A DNA stretch of 59,799 bases from an uncultured Enterobacterales bacterium (GTDB taxonomy: Bacteria; Pseudomonadota; Gammaproteobacteria; Enterobacterales; Enterobacteriaceae), in NCBI GenBank assembly GCA_946478305.1, contig CAMLBO010000015.1, positions 1 to 59,799 of the forward strand, read 5' to 3'. A program made the translations under genes and the position numbers. Within the stretch, counting starts at the first letter, position 1; the number at the start of each line of letters is the position of its first letter. The notes under the pieces were generated by a model that was not told the origin of the DNA, made no database searches, and was given only the letters and a program-made list of their open reading frames with translations. Shown here piece by piece: positions 27,092-34,883 of the stretch.

Positions 27092-27773
27092 CTTTATCAT
27101 CAGCATGGCCTGTTTTCTGGTGACACTCGGCCTCTATTTTGCCAATAAAAAACTCTATCGTCAGCGGCGTACCCTGCTATTTATGCCGCTGGTCCTGACG
27201 CCGGTGGTACTGGTCATTTTATTGGTGGTGACCCATGTTTCCTATCAGGACTATATCGGTGAAACCCACTGGTTACTGTGGTTGCTTGGCCCGTCGACTA
27301 TCGCCTTTGCCGTACCGGTTTACGAGAATATGGCAATTATCCGCCGCCACTGGTTATCGCTGACGGCGGGTGTGCTGACGGCCATCCTGGTGGCAGTATT
27401 CAGCTCGGTTTGGCTGGCGCGTTTACTGACGTTGCCGGAAGAGATCCAGCGCAGTCTGGCGGTGCGCTCTGTCACCACGCCTTTCGCTCTCGCCGCCGCC
27501 AAACAGTTGGGTGGGCAGCCCGATCTGGTCGCGCTGTTTGTGGTGATCACCGGGGTGTTTGGCATGGCTGTCGGCGACATTTTATTCCTGCGCCTGGCGG
27601 TGAAAAGCGGGATGGCGAAAGGGGCGGGTTTAGGTGCCGCCTCACACGGTGCGGGAACGGCAAAAGCCTATGAACTGGGTGCCGAAGAGGGCGTGGTGTC
27701 GAGCCTGGTAATGATGTTAGCGGGGGTTATCACGGTGGTGGTGGCGCCAGTGATTGGTGCGTATATGTGGTAG
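27084..27773 (+). CDS. lrgB: LrgB/CidB-family membrane protein
   Basis: A 229-aa inner-membrane protein with about six to seven hydrophobic segments and the family motifs LGPSTIAFAVPVYEN, LAVRSVTTPFALAAAKQLGG and GLGAASHGAGTAKAYELG. It works with the CidA/LrgA partner encoded upstream. The ATG at 27084 lies inside the end of cidA. The longer frame from 27015 is just cidA coding sequence in another frame. A mosaic repeat element begins about 18 bp after the stop. Confidence 0.92.
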   Translation: MTDFIISMACFLVTLGLYFANKKLYRQRRTLLFMPLVLTPVVLVILLVVTHVSYQDYIGETHWLLWLLGPSTIAFAVPVYENMAIIRRHWLSLTAGVLTAILVAVFSSVWLARLLTLPEEIQRSLAVRSVTTPFALAAAKQLGGQPDLVALFVVITGVFGMAVGDILFLRLAVKSGMAKGAGLGAASHGAGTAKAYELGAEEGVVSSLVMMLAGVITVVVAPVIGAYMW

Positions 27774-27790
27774 GCGACCACCTGCGCTAA

Positions 27791-28102
27791 GACTTTGGGT
27801 TGCTACCCAAACCGGCCTTAAAGTCAAGGTCGTGGGCCTGCTGCCCACACCCGCCCAGAAGGACCGTAGGCGCGGCCCTTCTGGACATCCCGCGCCTTTT
27901 TATGAGGCTTCCGTAGCTACGCTGGCCATCCCGATTCAGCGATAGCGCGCAGTTAAAAAAACGCAGGGTTCCAAGGGAGGCGCGTTTACGCCTCCCTTGG
28001 GCCAGTGTGGGCGGCGAGCCCACGACCTTGACCTTGAATTTAAAGATTTAAAAGCAGGTTTGGGCGGCAGCCCAAGGTTTACCGATGTGGGCCGCAGCCC
28101 AC
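27791..28102 (+). repeat. Mosaic hairpin repeat element, copy C
   Basis: Lies between the convergent lrgB and yhdZ genes. Modules on plus are reverse H1 (27792-27816, closing pair changed to T-A), reverse H2 (27832-27848), H3 (CCAGAAGG at 27855-27862 with CCTTCTGG at 27877-27884) and the Y tail (27924-27957, nearly identical to copy A 18037-18069). Then come a second H3 (CCAAGGGAGGCG/CGCCTCCCTTGG, perfect 12-bp stem, 27971-28000), H2 (28007-28023), H1 (28057-28080, 24 bp identical to copy A) and H2 (28087-28102). The element is thus two half-elements pointing in opposite directions. It ends 12 bp before the yhdZ stop codon. Confidence 0.84.
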
Positions 28103-28114
28103 AACATTAGCGCG

Positions 28115-28876
28115 TTAATGAATAACCTGTGAAAGGAACTCCCGCGTTCTCGCGGATTTAGGATTGGCAAAGAACTCCAACGGAGGCGCTTCCTCCACGA
28201 TCTCCCCGCGATCCATAAAGATCACCCGGTCAGCCACCGTGCGTGCAAACCCCATTTCGTGGGTGACGCACAGCATGGTCATGCCTTCTTCGGCCAGGCC
28301 AATCATGGTATCGAGTACCTCTTTGACCATTTCCGGATCCAGCGCTGACGTCGGCTCATCGAACAGCATGATTTTCGGCTTCATGCACAACGAACGGGCA
28401 ATAGCGACGCGCTGCTGCTGGCCCCCGGAAAGCTGGCCGGGAAACTTATGGGCATGTTCGGCGATGCGTACTCTTTTCAGGTAGTGCATTGCCAATTCTT
28501 CGGCTTCCTTTTTCGGCATTTTACGCACCCAGCAGGGCGCCAGCGTACAGTTCTGCAATACCGTCAGATGCGGGAACAGGTTGAAATGCTGGAACACCAT
28601 GCCGACTTCGGTGCGCACGCGCTCAATATTGCGCAGGTCATCGTTAAGCTCCGTGCCATCCACCACGATGCGCCCTTGCTGATGCTCTTCCAGATGGTTG
28701 ATGCAGCGGATGGTGGTCGATTTCCCCGAGCCGGACGGGCCGCATAGCACAATGCGCTCGCCGAACTTCACGCCCAAATTGATGTTTTTCAACACGTGGA
28801 ATTGTCCGTACCACTTATTCACGTCTTCCAGCGTGATCATCATTTTTTTAGATGCGGTGACTTGATGGTCGCTCAT
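28115..28876 (-). CDS. yhdZ: Polar amino-acid ABC transporter ATPase YhdZ (AapP-like)
   Basis: Cytoplasmic ATPase of the YhdWXYZ/AapJQMP general amino-acid importer. The 253-aa product has Walker [10 protein letters not shown], signature [13 protein letters not shown], Walker [13 protein letters not shown] and the His switch THEMGF, so it should be active. GAGGTAAACC precedes the ATG. It is the last gene of a four-gene minus-strand operon (W-X-Y-Z), 8 bp after yhdY, as in E. coli. Expression should follow the sigma-54/NtrC promoter upstream of yhdW. Confidence 0.95.
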   Translation of the reverse strand: MSDHQVTASKKMMITLEDVNKWYGQFHVLKNINLGVKFGERIVLCGPSGSGKSTTIRCINHLEEHQQGRIVVDGTELNDDLRNIERVRTEVGMVFQHFNLFPHLTVLQNCTLAPCWVRKMPKKEAEELAMHYLKRVRIAEHAHKFPGQLSGGQQQRVAIARSLCMKPKIMLFDEPTSALDPEMVKEVLDTMIGLAEEGMTMLCVTHEMGFARTVADRVIFMDRGEIVEEAPPLEFFANPKSARTREFLSQVIH

Positions 28877-28884
28877 GGTTTACC

Positions 28885-29994
28885 TCAGTGTGCGGAACGT
28901 CCGGTGTGAAAGCGTTTTTCCAAATGTTGGCTATAACGCGACATGCTGAAACAGAAAATCCAGTAAACGGCAGCGGCGAAGACGTAGCCTTCGGTCGACA
29001 TGCCGAGCCACGCCGGATCGACGGTGGCTTGCTGCACGCTGCTAAAGAGATCAAACAGGCCGATGATGATCACCAAGCTGGTGTCCTTGAACAGCGCAAT
29101 AATGGTGTTCACCAGACCGGGTATTACCATCTTCAGAGCCTGAGGCAAAATGACCAGGCCCTGGGTTCTCCAGTAGCCCAGCGCCAGTGATTCGGCTGCT
29201 TCTGTCTGGCCTCTCGGCAGCGCCTGTAAGCCACCGCGCACCACTTCGGCCACGTAGGCAGACTGGAACAGAATCACCCCAACCAGCGCCCGTACCAGTT
29301 TGTCGATGTTGGTCCCTTCATGCATGAACAACGGCAGCATCACCGAGGACATAAACAGCACGGTGATGAGCGGCACGCCGCGCCAGAACTCAATGAAGAT
29401 TACCGACAGGACGCGCACGATGGGCAACCGTGAACGCCGTGCCAGTGCCAGTAAAATGCCCAACGGCAATGCACCGGCGATCCCAACGGCGGCGATAATC
29501 AGCGTCAGCGTCAGCCCGCCCCACTGGCGGGTTTCCACCACCGGCAGGCCGAAGAAACCGCCATACAACATGAACCAGGTGAACACCGGGAACAGAACAA
29601 TCCAGGCGGTGATATATCGACCGCGATGTGGCATAGCCCGAACGAACATAGGTGCCAGTGTCAGCAGCCCGACGATGAGCGTCAGGTTGATGCGCCAGCG
29701 CTCTTCGAACGGATACAACCCATACATAAACTGGCCGAAGCGGGCGTGGACAAAGACCCAACATGCGCCCTGTTTGGTGCAGTCTGCACGGGTGGTACCC
29801 ACCCAGTTGGCCTGCAAAAATACCCAGTTGAGCAGGGGAGGAATGATTACCCACAGCAGCCATAAACAGAAAATGGTCAGCAGGCTGTTAAACCCGCTGG
29901 AGAAGAGATTTTTACGCGCCCACAGGATAGCGGTACCTAGCGGACTGCCGGGTTTTACTACCGGCAAAGGCGAGGGAAGTGTGCTCATCGTCAT
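28885..29994 (-). CDS. yhdY: Amino-acid ABC transporter permease YhdY (AapM-like)
   Basis: A 369-aa inner-membrane permease of the HisMQ family. The N-terminal about 150 residues hold extra membrane segments, as in AapM. The C-terminal core has the EAA-type loop (GQTEAAESLALGYWRTQGLV) that contacts YhdZ. It pairs with YhdX as the translocation channel. AGGGA lies 5 bp before the ATG, 9 bp after the yhdX stop. A second ATG two codons in is an alternative start. Confidence 0.94.
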   Translation of the reverse strand: MTMSTLPSPLPVVKPGSPLGTAILWARKNLFSSGFNSLLTIFCLWLLWVIIPPLLNWVFLQANWVGTTRADCTKQGACWVFVHARFGQFMYGLYPFEERWRINLTLIVGLLTLAPMFVRAMPHRGRYITAWIVLFPVFTWFMLYGGFFGLPVVETRQWGGLTLTLIIAAVGIAGALPLGILLALARRSRLPIVRVLSVIFIEFWRGVPLITVLFMSSVMLPLFMHEGTNIDKLVRALVGVILFQSAYVAEVVRGGLQALPRGQTEAAESLALGYWRTQGLVILPQALKMVIPGLVNTIIALFKDTSLVIIIGLFDLFSSVQQATVDPAWLGMSTEGYVFAAAVYWIFCFSMSRYSQHLEKRFHTGRSAH

Positions 29995-30003
29995 TCGTTT
30001 CCC

Positions 30004-31182
30004 TTAACGTTCAACCAGCGCGATACGCCGGTTATAGATGTTCATTAAGAACGAAATCGCCAGACTGATGATCAGATAGACCGACATGGTGATCGCAATG
30101 GTTTCAATCGCCTGCCCGGTCTGGTTGAGCACCGTACCGGCAAACAACGACACCATGTCCGGATAACCGATGGCAGCTGCCAGCGAGGAGTTTTTAACGA
30201 TGTTGAGATACTGGCTGGTCAGCGGTGGAATGATCACCCGCATCGCCTGCGGCAAAATCACCTGCCGCAGCGTCACCGGATTAGGCAGTCCGAGCGAACG
30301 CGCGGCTTCGTGCTGACCGTGGGAAACGGACTGAATACCTGATCGGATCACTTCGGCAATAAACGTAGAGGTATAGACCGACAGCGCCAGCGTCAGCGAG
30401 GCCAGTTCAGGAATAAGCACCATGCCACCGCGGAAATTAAAGCCGTGCAGGGCGGGAATATCCCAGTGCAGGGCGGGGCCGAAAAGCAGATGCGCCAGCG
30501 CCGGAAAAACCAGCAACATGCCGAGTGCCCAGGGCCAGATACGCCAGACGCGGCCGGTGTGGATCTGCCGGAAATGGTTGTAACGCCGTAACGCCCAGAT
30601 GCCAAATACCGCCAGCAGCAGGGCGACGCCGCTGGCTAGGCTACCTAGAGCCAGTTCCGGCGACGGAAGATAGAGCCCACGGTTGCTGATAAACGCCACG
30701 CCGAAGGCTTCCATACTTTGGCGCGGGCCTGGCAGGTTGCGCAGGACGGCGAAATACCAGAAGAAGATCTGCAACAACGGAGGGATGTTGCGAAAAATTT
30801 CGATGTAGACGGTTGATACTTTGCGAATCAGCCAGTTATCCGACAGACGTCCCAGACCGATGATAAAACCGAGAATTGAGGCGAAAACGATACAGAGCGC
30901 GGAAACCAGCAGGGTATTGAGCAGGCCGATGACAAATACGCGCGCGTAGGTGTCACCCTCCTGATAGTCGATAAGATGCTGAATGATGCCGAAACCGGCA
31001 CCTCTGCTGAGAAAATCAAACCCCGAGGTGATGCCCCGGGTTGTCAGGTTGGTAATGGTGTTGTGTAGAAGGTAGCCCAGACTGGCAACCAGCAACACCA
31101 CCGCCAAAATTTGGTAAAGCCAGGCACGAACCGCCGGATTGGTAAGCGATAACGCAGCCTTTACGGTTGGGCGTTGCGACAT
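30004..31182 (-). CDS. yhdX: Amino-acid ABC transporter permease YhdX (AapQ-like)
   Basis: A 392-aa inner-membrane permease; E. coli YhdX is 393. It has the EAA loop GQHEAARSLGLPNPVTLRQV and a long central periplasmic/membrane insertion typical of AapQ. The ATG at 31182 is preceded by GAGG six bases away. The longer frame to 31224 reads through the ribosome-binding site. It follows yhdW by 97 bp, a gap occupied by a stable hairpin, and is tightly followed by yhdY. Confidence 0.94.
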   Translation of the reverse strand: MSQRPTVKAALSLTNPAVRAWLYQILAVVLLVASLGYLLHNTITNLTTRGITSGFDFLSRGAGFGIIQHLIDYQEGDTYARVFVIGLLNTLLVSALCIVFASILGFIIGLGRLSDNWLIRKVSTVYIEIFRNIPPLLQIFFWYFAVLRNLPGPRQSMEAFGVAFISNRGLYLPSPELALGSLASGVALLLAVFGIWALRRYNHFRQIHTGRVWRIWPWALGMLLVFPALAHLLFGPALHWDIPALHGFNFRGGMVLIPELASLTLALSVYTSTFIAEVIRSGIQSVSHGQHEAARSLGLPNPVTLRQVILPQAMRVIIPPLTSQYLNIVKNSSLAAAIGYPDMVSLFAGTVLNQTGQAIETIAITMSVYLIISLAISFLMNIYNRRIALVER

Positions 31183-31217
31183 AATTAACCTCGACCTGCA
31201 GGTAAAACCGTGGAAGA

Positions 31218-31244
31218 GATGCACCGGGGAACGACCGGTGCATC
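31218..31244 (-). other. Stable intercistronic hairpin between yhdW and yhdX
   Basis: GATGCACCGG and CCGGTGCATC form a perfect 10-bp stem with a 7-base loop. There is no T-run, so it is unlikely to terminate fully. A likely role is to protect the 3' end of yhdW mRNA so that the binding protein is made in excess over the permeases, as at other binding-protein operons. Confidence 0.65.
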
Positions 31245-31279
31245 AGCCTCCTTAAACCCTTTTCACTATCAGGAATGGC

Positions 31280-32305
31280 TTAACGAACGGGGGGGGCGTA
31301 TTGAATGCCTCCCTGATTCCACAAGGCGTTCTGGCCACGTTTGATTTTCAGCTCGCTGCCTGCGCCGACGTTGCGGTCGAAGCTTTCGCCGTAGTTACCC
31401 ACCTGTTTGACGATTTTTACGACCCAGTCATTAGGCAGTTTCAGATCTTCACCATATTTACCGGTTTTACCCAGCAGGTTGCTCATATCTGGTGTGGTCG
31501 GGTTAGCGGCTAACTGCTCAACGTTTTGCGAGGTCACACCCATCTCTTCGGCATTGAGCATGGCATAGAGTGACCAGCGCACAATCTCCAGCCAATCTTC
31601 GTCGCCACGTCGTACTACCGGGCCCAGAGGTTCTTTGGAGATCACTTCCGGCAGCACGATGAAGTCATCGGGCTTGCCAAGTTTAATACGCAGCGCATAG
31701 AGCTGAGACTGGTCAGACGCCAGAGTGTCGCAACGACCTGAGTCCAGCGCTTTGGCGCTTTCATCGGAGCGGTCGAAGGTGACCGGTGTGTAGGTCATTT
31801 TGTTGGCTTTGAAGTAATCGGCGACGTTCAGTTCGGTATCAGTACCAGCCTGAATACATACGGTGGCGCCGTCGAGCTCTTTGGCGCTTTTGAGATCGGC
31901 TTTCTTGTGTGTCAGGAAGCCGATGCCGTCGTAGTAATTCACACCAGCGAAGATCATACCCATACCTGCATCGCGTGATGAGGTCCAGGTGGTGTTACGC
32001 GACAGAATATCTACTTCACCCGATTGCAGTGCGGTGAAGCGCTCCTTGGCAGTCAGCGGGGTATATTTCACTTTTTCGGCATCACCAAAAACGGCAGCGG
32101 CAATGGCACGGCAAACATCAACATCGATGCCGGTGAACTTACCCTTTGAGTCAGCGTAAGAGAAACCAGGCAAACCATCGCTGATCCCACATTGGACAAA
32201 TCCCTTCTTCTTCACCGCATCCAGCGTCGTGCCTGCATGTGCCTGACCCGCCAAAGTGGCAAAACTCGCTGCGGCAATCAGGGTTGAGAGCAATATTTTT
32301 TTCAT
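31280..32305 (-). CDS. yhdW: Amino-acid ABC transporter periplasmic binding protein YhdW (AapJ-like)
   Basis: A 341-aa periplasmic solute-binding protein of the SBP_bac_3 family. The signal peptide begins MKKILLSTLIAAASFATLAG and is cleaved after QAHA. The mature protein has GFVQCGISDGLPGFSYAD and GIDVDVCRAIAAAVFGD, matching the AapJ/YhdW group. Relatives bind a broad range of L-amino acids. The ATG at 32305 has AGGAC upstream. The longer frame to 32419 runs through the promoter region. First gene of yhdWXYZ. Its upstream region carries a sigma-54 promoter and two NtrC-type sites. Confidence 0.95.
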   Translation of the reverse strand: MKKILLSTLIAAASFATLAGQAHAGTTLDAVKKKGFVQCGISDGLPGFSYADSKGKFTGIDVDVCRAIAAAVFGDAEKVKYTPLTAKERFTALQSGEVDILSRNTTWTSSRDAGMGMIFAGVNYYDGIGFLTHKKADLKSAKELDGATVCIQAGTDTELNVADYFKANKMTYTPVTFDRSDESAKALDSGRCDTLASDQSQLYALRIKLGKPDDFIVLPEVISKEPLGPVVRRGDEDWLEIVRWSLYAMLNAEEMGVTSQNVEQLAANPTTPDMSNLLGKTGKYGEDLKLPNDWVVKIVKQVGNYGESFDRNVGAGSELKIKRGQNALWNQGGIQYAPPVR

Positions 32306-32399
32306 AAATCGTCCTGTGAGACAAAACCGAAAATTATTATTGTGGGAGTGCACGGGGCACCCTGTCTGGTTATGGGGCATCGCCCTCTGTTCGGGACAT

Positions 32400-32415
32400 T
32401 GCAAAGGGAGTGCCA
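32400..32415 (-). promoter_or_regulatory. Sigma-54 promoter of yhdWXYZ
   Basis: On the minus strand TGGCACT-CCCT-TTGCA matches the sigma-54 consensus TGGCACG-N4-TTGCW at all but one position. The invariant GG (-24) and GC (-12) are correctly spaced. Transcription would start near 32389, giving a leader of about 84 nt to yhdW. Confidence 0.85.
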
Positions 32416-32489
32416 ACATGTGAAACGTCCATCAATCAAGTACCGGGAGGGTATTGCACAGTAACATTGACGGGCGCTATAGGATTTAT

Positions 32490-32506
32490 TGCCCCAAACC
32501 AGTGCG
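32490..32506 (-). promoter_or_regulatory. NtrC-binding site (proximal) for yhdWXYZ
   Basis: On minus, CGCACTGGTTTGGGGCA shares 13 of 17 positions with the NtrC pattern TGCACTATATTGGTGCA, including both half-sites. Its centre is about -109 relative to the predicted start of transcription. Confidence 0.7.
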
Positions 32507-32519
32507 TGGTCAATATGGC

Positions 32520-32536
32520 TGCAATAATGCGGTGCG
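32520..32536 (-). promoter_or_regulatory. NtrC-binding site (distal) for yhdWXYZ
   Basis: On minus, CGCACCGCATTATTGCA keeps the GCACY and TGCA half-sites. Its centre is near -139, 30 bp (about three helical turns) from the proximal site. The classical glnA enhancer uses -108 and -140. Confidence 0.65.
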
Positions 32537-32672
32537 GCTTATTTCACTATTTGGAACTGGATCTCAAGCCGGATGATGTAATGCAAACGTTATTGCATGG
32601 TTAAGTGATGGTTAATTGCGGGGAGATCTAAAAACTCCCAGACCGGGCGGCCTGAGAGGGAGAGCATTTTTA

Positions 32673-33368
32673 TCAGCGTTTTATAGCAGCCTGAATGAGT
32701 GCCGCCACCAATGGGGGAAGCAGCCCCTTCAGCGCCGCACGTTCCGGCTGGAACAATGTGGCAACAAAGAAGGGATGGCCAGGCAATTCTACAGCACGGA
32801 TCTCGCCGGTATGGTCATGACCGACCATACGCAGCGGCTGCGCTTCCAGCGCCGCCTGAAACTCAGGGTTGATGCCATAGCGGCAGTGATAGCCCTCTTC
32901 CACCTCTAACGTGCCATAGGCTTTAGCGGGAATGCTGTCGGCGACCAGCCGGATACCGGCTTTTTTCTCCACTAATTCACAAGCCAGCGGCGCAATGACC
33001 AGGCGGCCTTCGGTATCTGTTTCGCCGTGGCCTGCGTCCTGCCAGTCCATGACATTGCGGGCATACTCGATGATAGCGTGCTGGAACCCGCCGCAGGTGC
33101 CCAGGAAAGGCTTATTATTTTCACGGGCAAAGCGTATGGCACGCAGCGCGCCTTCGGTCGAGACATAAGGGCTACCGGGTACGCACCAGAAGGCATCGAA
33201 ATCGGCTAATGACAGGTTGTCATTCAGCGTTTCAGTGGCGAGCCAGAGTGTATGGATGTCGAGGTCAAGTTCTTGTGCAGCAAGGTTTATTGCAAGGGGA
33301 ATAGCTTGGTGGGCAAGGATAGCGGGATTGTGATCCCCGACCAACGCCAGACGGATTTGCTTACTCAT
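32673..33368 (-). CDS. CTP synthase C-terminal-like (class I amidotransferase) protein
   Basis: A 231-aa stand-alone homologue of the glutaminase domain of CTP synthase (LALVGDHNPAILAHQAIPLA; FLGTCGGFQHAIIEYARNV). The nucleophile Cys92 is present in GTCGG. In CTP synthase the other two triad residues lie in FHPE. Here the segment reads FQPE, so the catalytic His is Gln207. The protein may lack glutaminase activity or use another residue. Related proteins are annotated as CTP synthase C-terminal-related (seleno)proteins; some have Sec in place of Cys. The ATG at 33368 has AGGAG seven bases upstream. It lies just upstream of the yhdW promoter region but is separate from that operon. Confidence 0.85.
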   Translation of the reverse strand: MSKQIRLALVGDHNPAILAHQAIPLAINLAAQELDLDIHTLWLATETLNDNLSLADFDAFWCVPGSPYVSTEGALRAIRFARENNKPFLGTCGGFQHAIIEYARNVMDWQDAGHGETDTEGRLVIAPLACELVEKKAGIRLVADSIPAKAYGTLEVEEGYHCRYGINPEFQAALEAQPLRMVGHDHTGEIRAVELPGHPFFVATLFQPERAALKGLLPPLVAALIQAAIKR

Positions 33369-33489
33369 TACTTCTCTCCTGGGCAGGTAAAAGGAGATGT
33401 TATAGAAAAGTGAATCCAGCGTCATGTGAATACTTTTTATCGGAACATGAAGGATTTCGATGATGTGGTGCGGACCCGGTTGCGGACAT

Positions 33490-33517
33490 AAAAAAGCCCG
33501 ACATTGTCGTCAGGCTT
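33490..33517 (-). terminator. Rho-independent terminator of lpxP
   Basis: On minus, AAGCC and GGCTT arms with an inner GAC/GTC stem precede TTTTTTA (A-run at 33490-33495 on plus). It lies 22 bp after the lpxP stop. Confidence 0.75.
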
Positions 33518-33539
33518 AGTGCAGATCGGCTTAAGTCGC

Positions 33540-34463
33540 TTATAAATAGAGCGACGGGGTGCCGTCCGGGCGGGTTTTAAAGCGGCGATGTAGCCACAGA
33601 TATTGATCGGGTGCCCGCATGATCTCTTTTTCCACTACGCGGTTCATGTAGGCCGCAGCGGCCATTTCATCGTCAATGGGGTAATCTTTAAGTGCAGGCT
33701 GAATAACCAAATCGTAACCTTTCGCTTTGTCTTTGCGGATAAGTACCACAGTGACCAGCGCAGGTTTTGCCAGACGCGCCAGCATGTAGGTGCCGCTGGT
33801 GGTGGCAGCCTGGTCCACGGCAAACAACGGGGCAAACACGCTGCCGCGCGGACCGTAGTCCTGATCCGGTGCAAACCATACTGCTTCGCCTTTTTTCAGT
33901 GCGTGAACCATGCCGCGCAGATCTTTACGATCCAGCATGGCTTTATTGGAGCGCATACGGCCCCAGGTCTGCACGAACTCCATGGCTTTGTTGTTATGCG
34001 GGCGGTACATTGCCATCATCGGTTGGCACAGGCCCATGGCGCGGCCACCCAACTCCAGCGACATAAAGTGTATCCCAATGACCAGTACACCTTTGTTGTC
34101 CTGCTGCGCTTTTTTTAGATTATTCAGCCCGCTGACATCAAACCAGCGTTTTACCCGTGCATCTGACCAGAACCAGGCCATCCCCGTCTCCAGTAAACCC
34201 ATACCCAGCGATTCAAAATTGCTGACAATACGATGTTCAATTTGCGCTTCATCAAGGTTCGGGAAGCACAGTTGCAGATTACGACGCGTGATTGATATAC
34301 GGCGCTTAAGAAAACGCATTGATGTGCGACCAAGCCAGTTACCGAGGCGATACAGCGCCGGATAAGGTAACTGAACTAACAGGAACAAAACGCCCAAGCC
34401 GAACCAGGTCAGCCAGTAACGGGGATGCAGAAATGCTGCGCGAAAGCGGGATGGAGATGTCAT
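33540..34463 (-). CDS. lpxP: Lipid A palmitoleoyl/lauroyl acyltransferase (LpxP-like)
   Basis: A 307-aa inner-membrane acyltransferase of lipid A late acylation, using acyl-ACP on Kdo2-lipid IVA. An N-terminal membrane anchor (LHPRYWLTWFGLGVLFLLVQ) precedes the HX4E catalytic motif HFMSLE. The segments FDVSGLNNLKKAQ, GLCQPMMAMYRPHNN and ending SLYL are closer to E. coli LpxP than to LpxL. LpxP is the cold-induced palmitoleoyl transferase. Cold regulation here is inferred. The assignment to LpxP over LpxL is likely but not certain without alignment. Confidence 0.82.
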   Translation of the reverse strand: MTSPSRFRAAFLHPRYWLTWFGLGVLFLLVQLPYPALYRLGNWLGRTSMRFLKRRISITRRNLQLCFPNLDEAQIEHRIVSNFESLGMGLLETGMAWFWSDARVKRWFDVSGLNNLKKAQQDNKGVLVIGIHFMSLELGGRAMGLCQPMMAMYRPHNNKAMEFVQTWGRMRSNKAMLDRKDLRGMVHALKKGEAVWFAPDQDYGPRGSVFAPLFAVDQAATTSGTYMLARLAKPALVTVVLIRKDKAKGYDLVIQPALKDYPIDDEMAAAAYMNRVVEKEIMRAPDQYLWLHRRFKTRPDGTPSLYL

Positions 34464-34883
34464 ATAAACTCAATCATCGGCATTAAGGAATCTGAGGTAC
34501 CGCGTAAAGAGAAGCTCAACAGCGATACGGATTGTCTGGCAAAGATTGGGACAACGTAAGTGGGCGAATGTTTTGAACAGCACCAAACTTGACGCAATCT
34601 TTACACTAAAAGGCGGGATCGCGTTGCTAATGTCTTTCCGTAGGCGGTGAGCGGGGCGAATACGACTCTTGATGTGAAGTATATCACGGTCATATGACAA
34701 TCCAGAGTGGGGGATGGTCTGATAACTCTGCTTTTTGATATCTATTTATGGACATTAATAAAACGTATTAAAAAATAACCGCTTAACAGAATTTCCTGCA
34801 CAAGATTTACACAACTTTTGATTTGAGCCTGTCTGATGCAATGGGGAGTGCGCCCAAATGAATAGGGCGCATTTTCATCCTGA
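34464..34883. other. Intergenic region between lpxP and the DoxX gene
   Basis: 420 bp with no convincing gene. A 76-codon minus-strand frame (34470-34700) has no ribosome-binding site and I do not accept it. It should contain the lpxP promoter. The centre (34730-34820) is very AT-rich. The right end has a hairpin TGCGCCC/GGGCGCA (34849-34871) whose T-run lies on the plus strand. Confidence 0.4.
34849..34871 (+). terminator. Hairpin with plus-strand T-run after the DoxX gene
   Basis: TGCGCCC and GGGCGCA form a 7-bp stem followed on plus by TTTTC. It lies just beyond the minus-strand doxX stop, where it could act as a weak terminator. The T-run, however, is placed for plus-strand transcription, and no plus gene is known here. 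Confidence 0.4.

Noticed and set aside
34470-34700. 76-codon minus-strand frame upstream of lpxP
   Set aside because: No ribosome-binding site and no family resemblance; it would occupy the expected lpxP promoter region.
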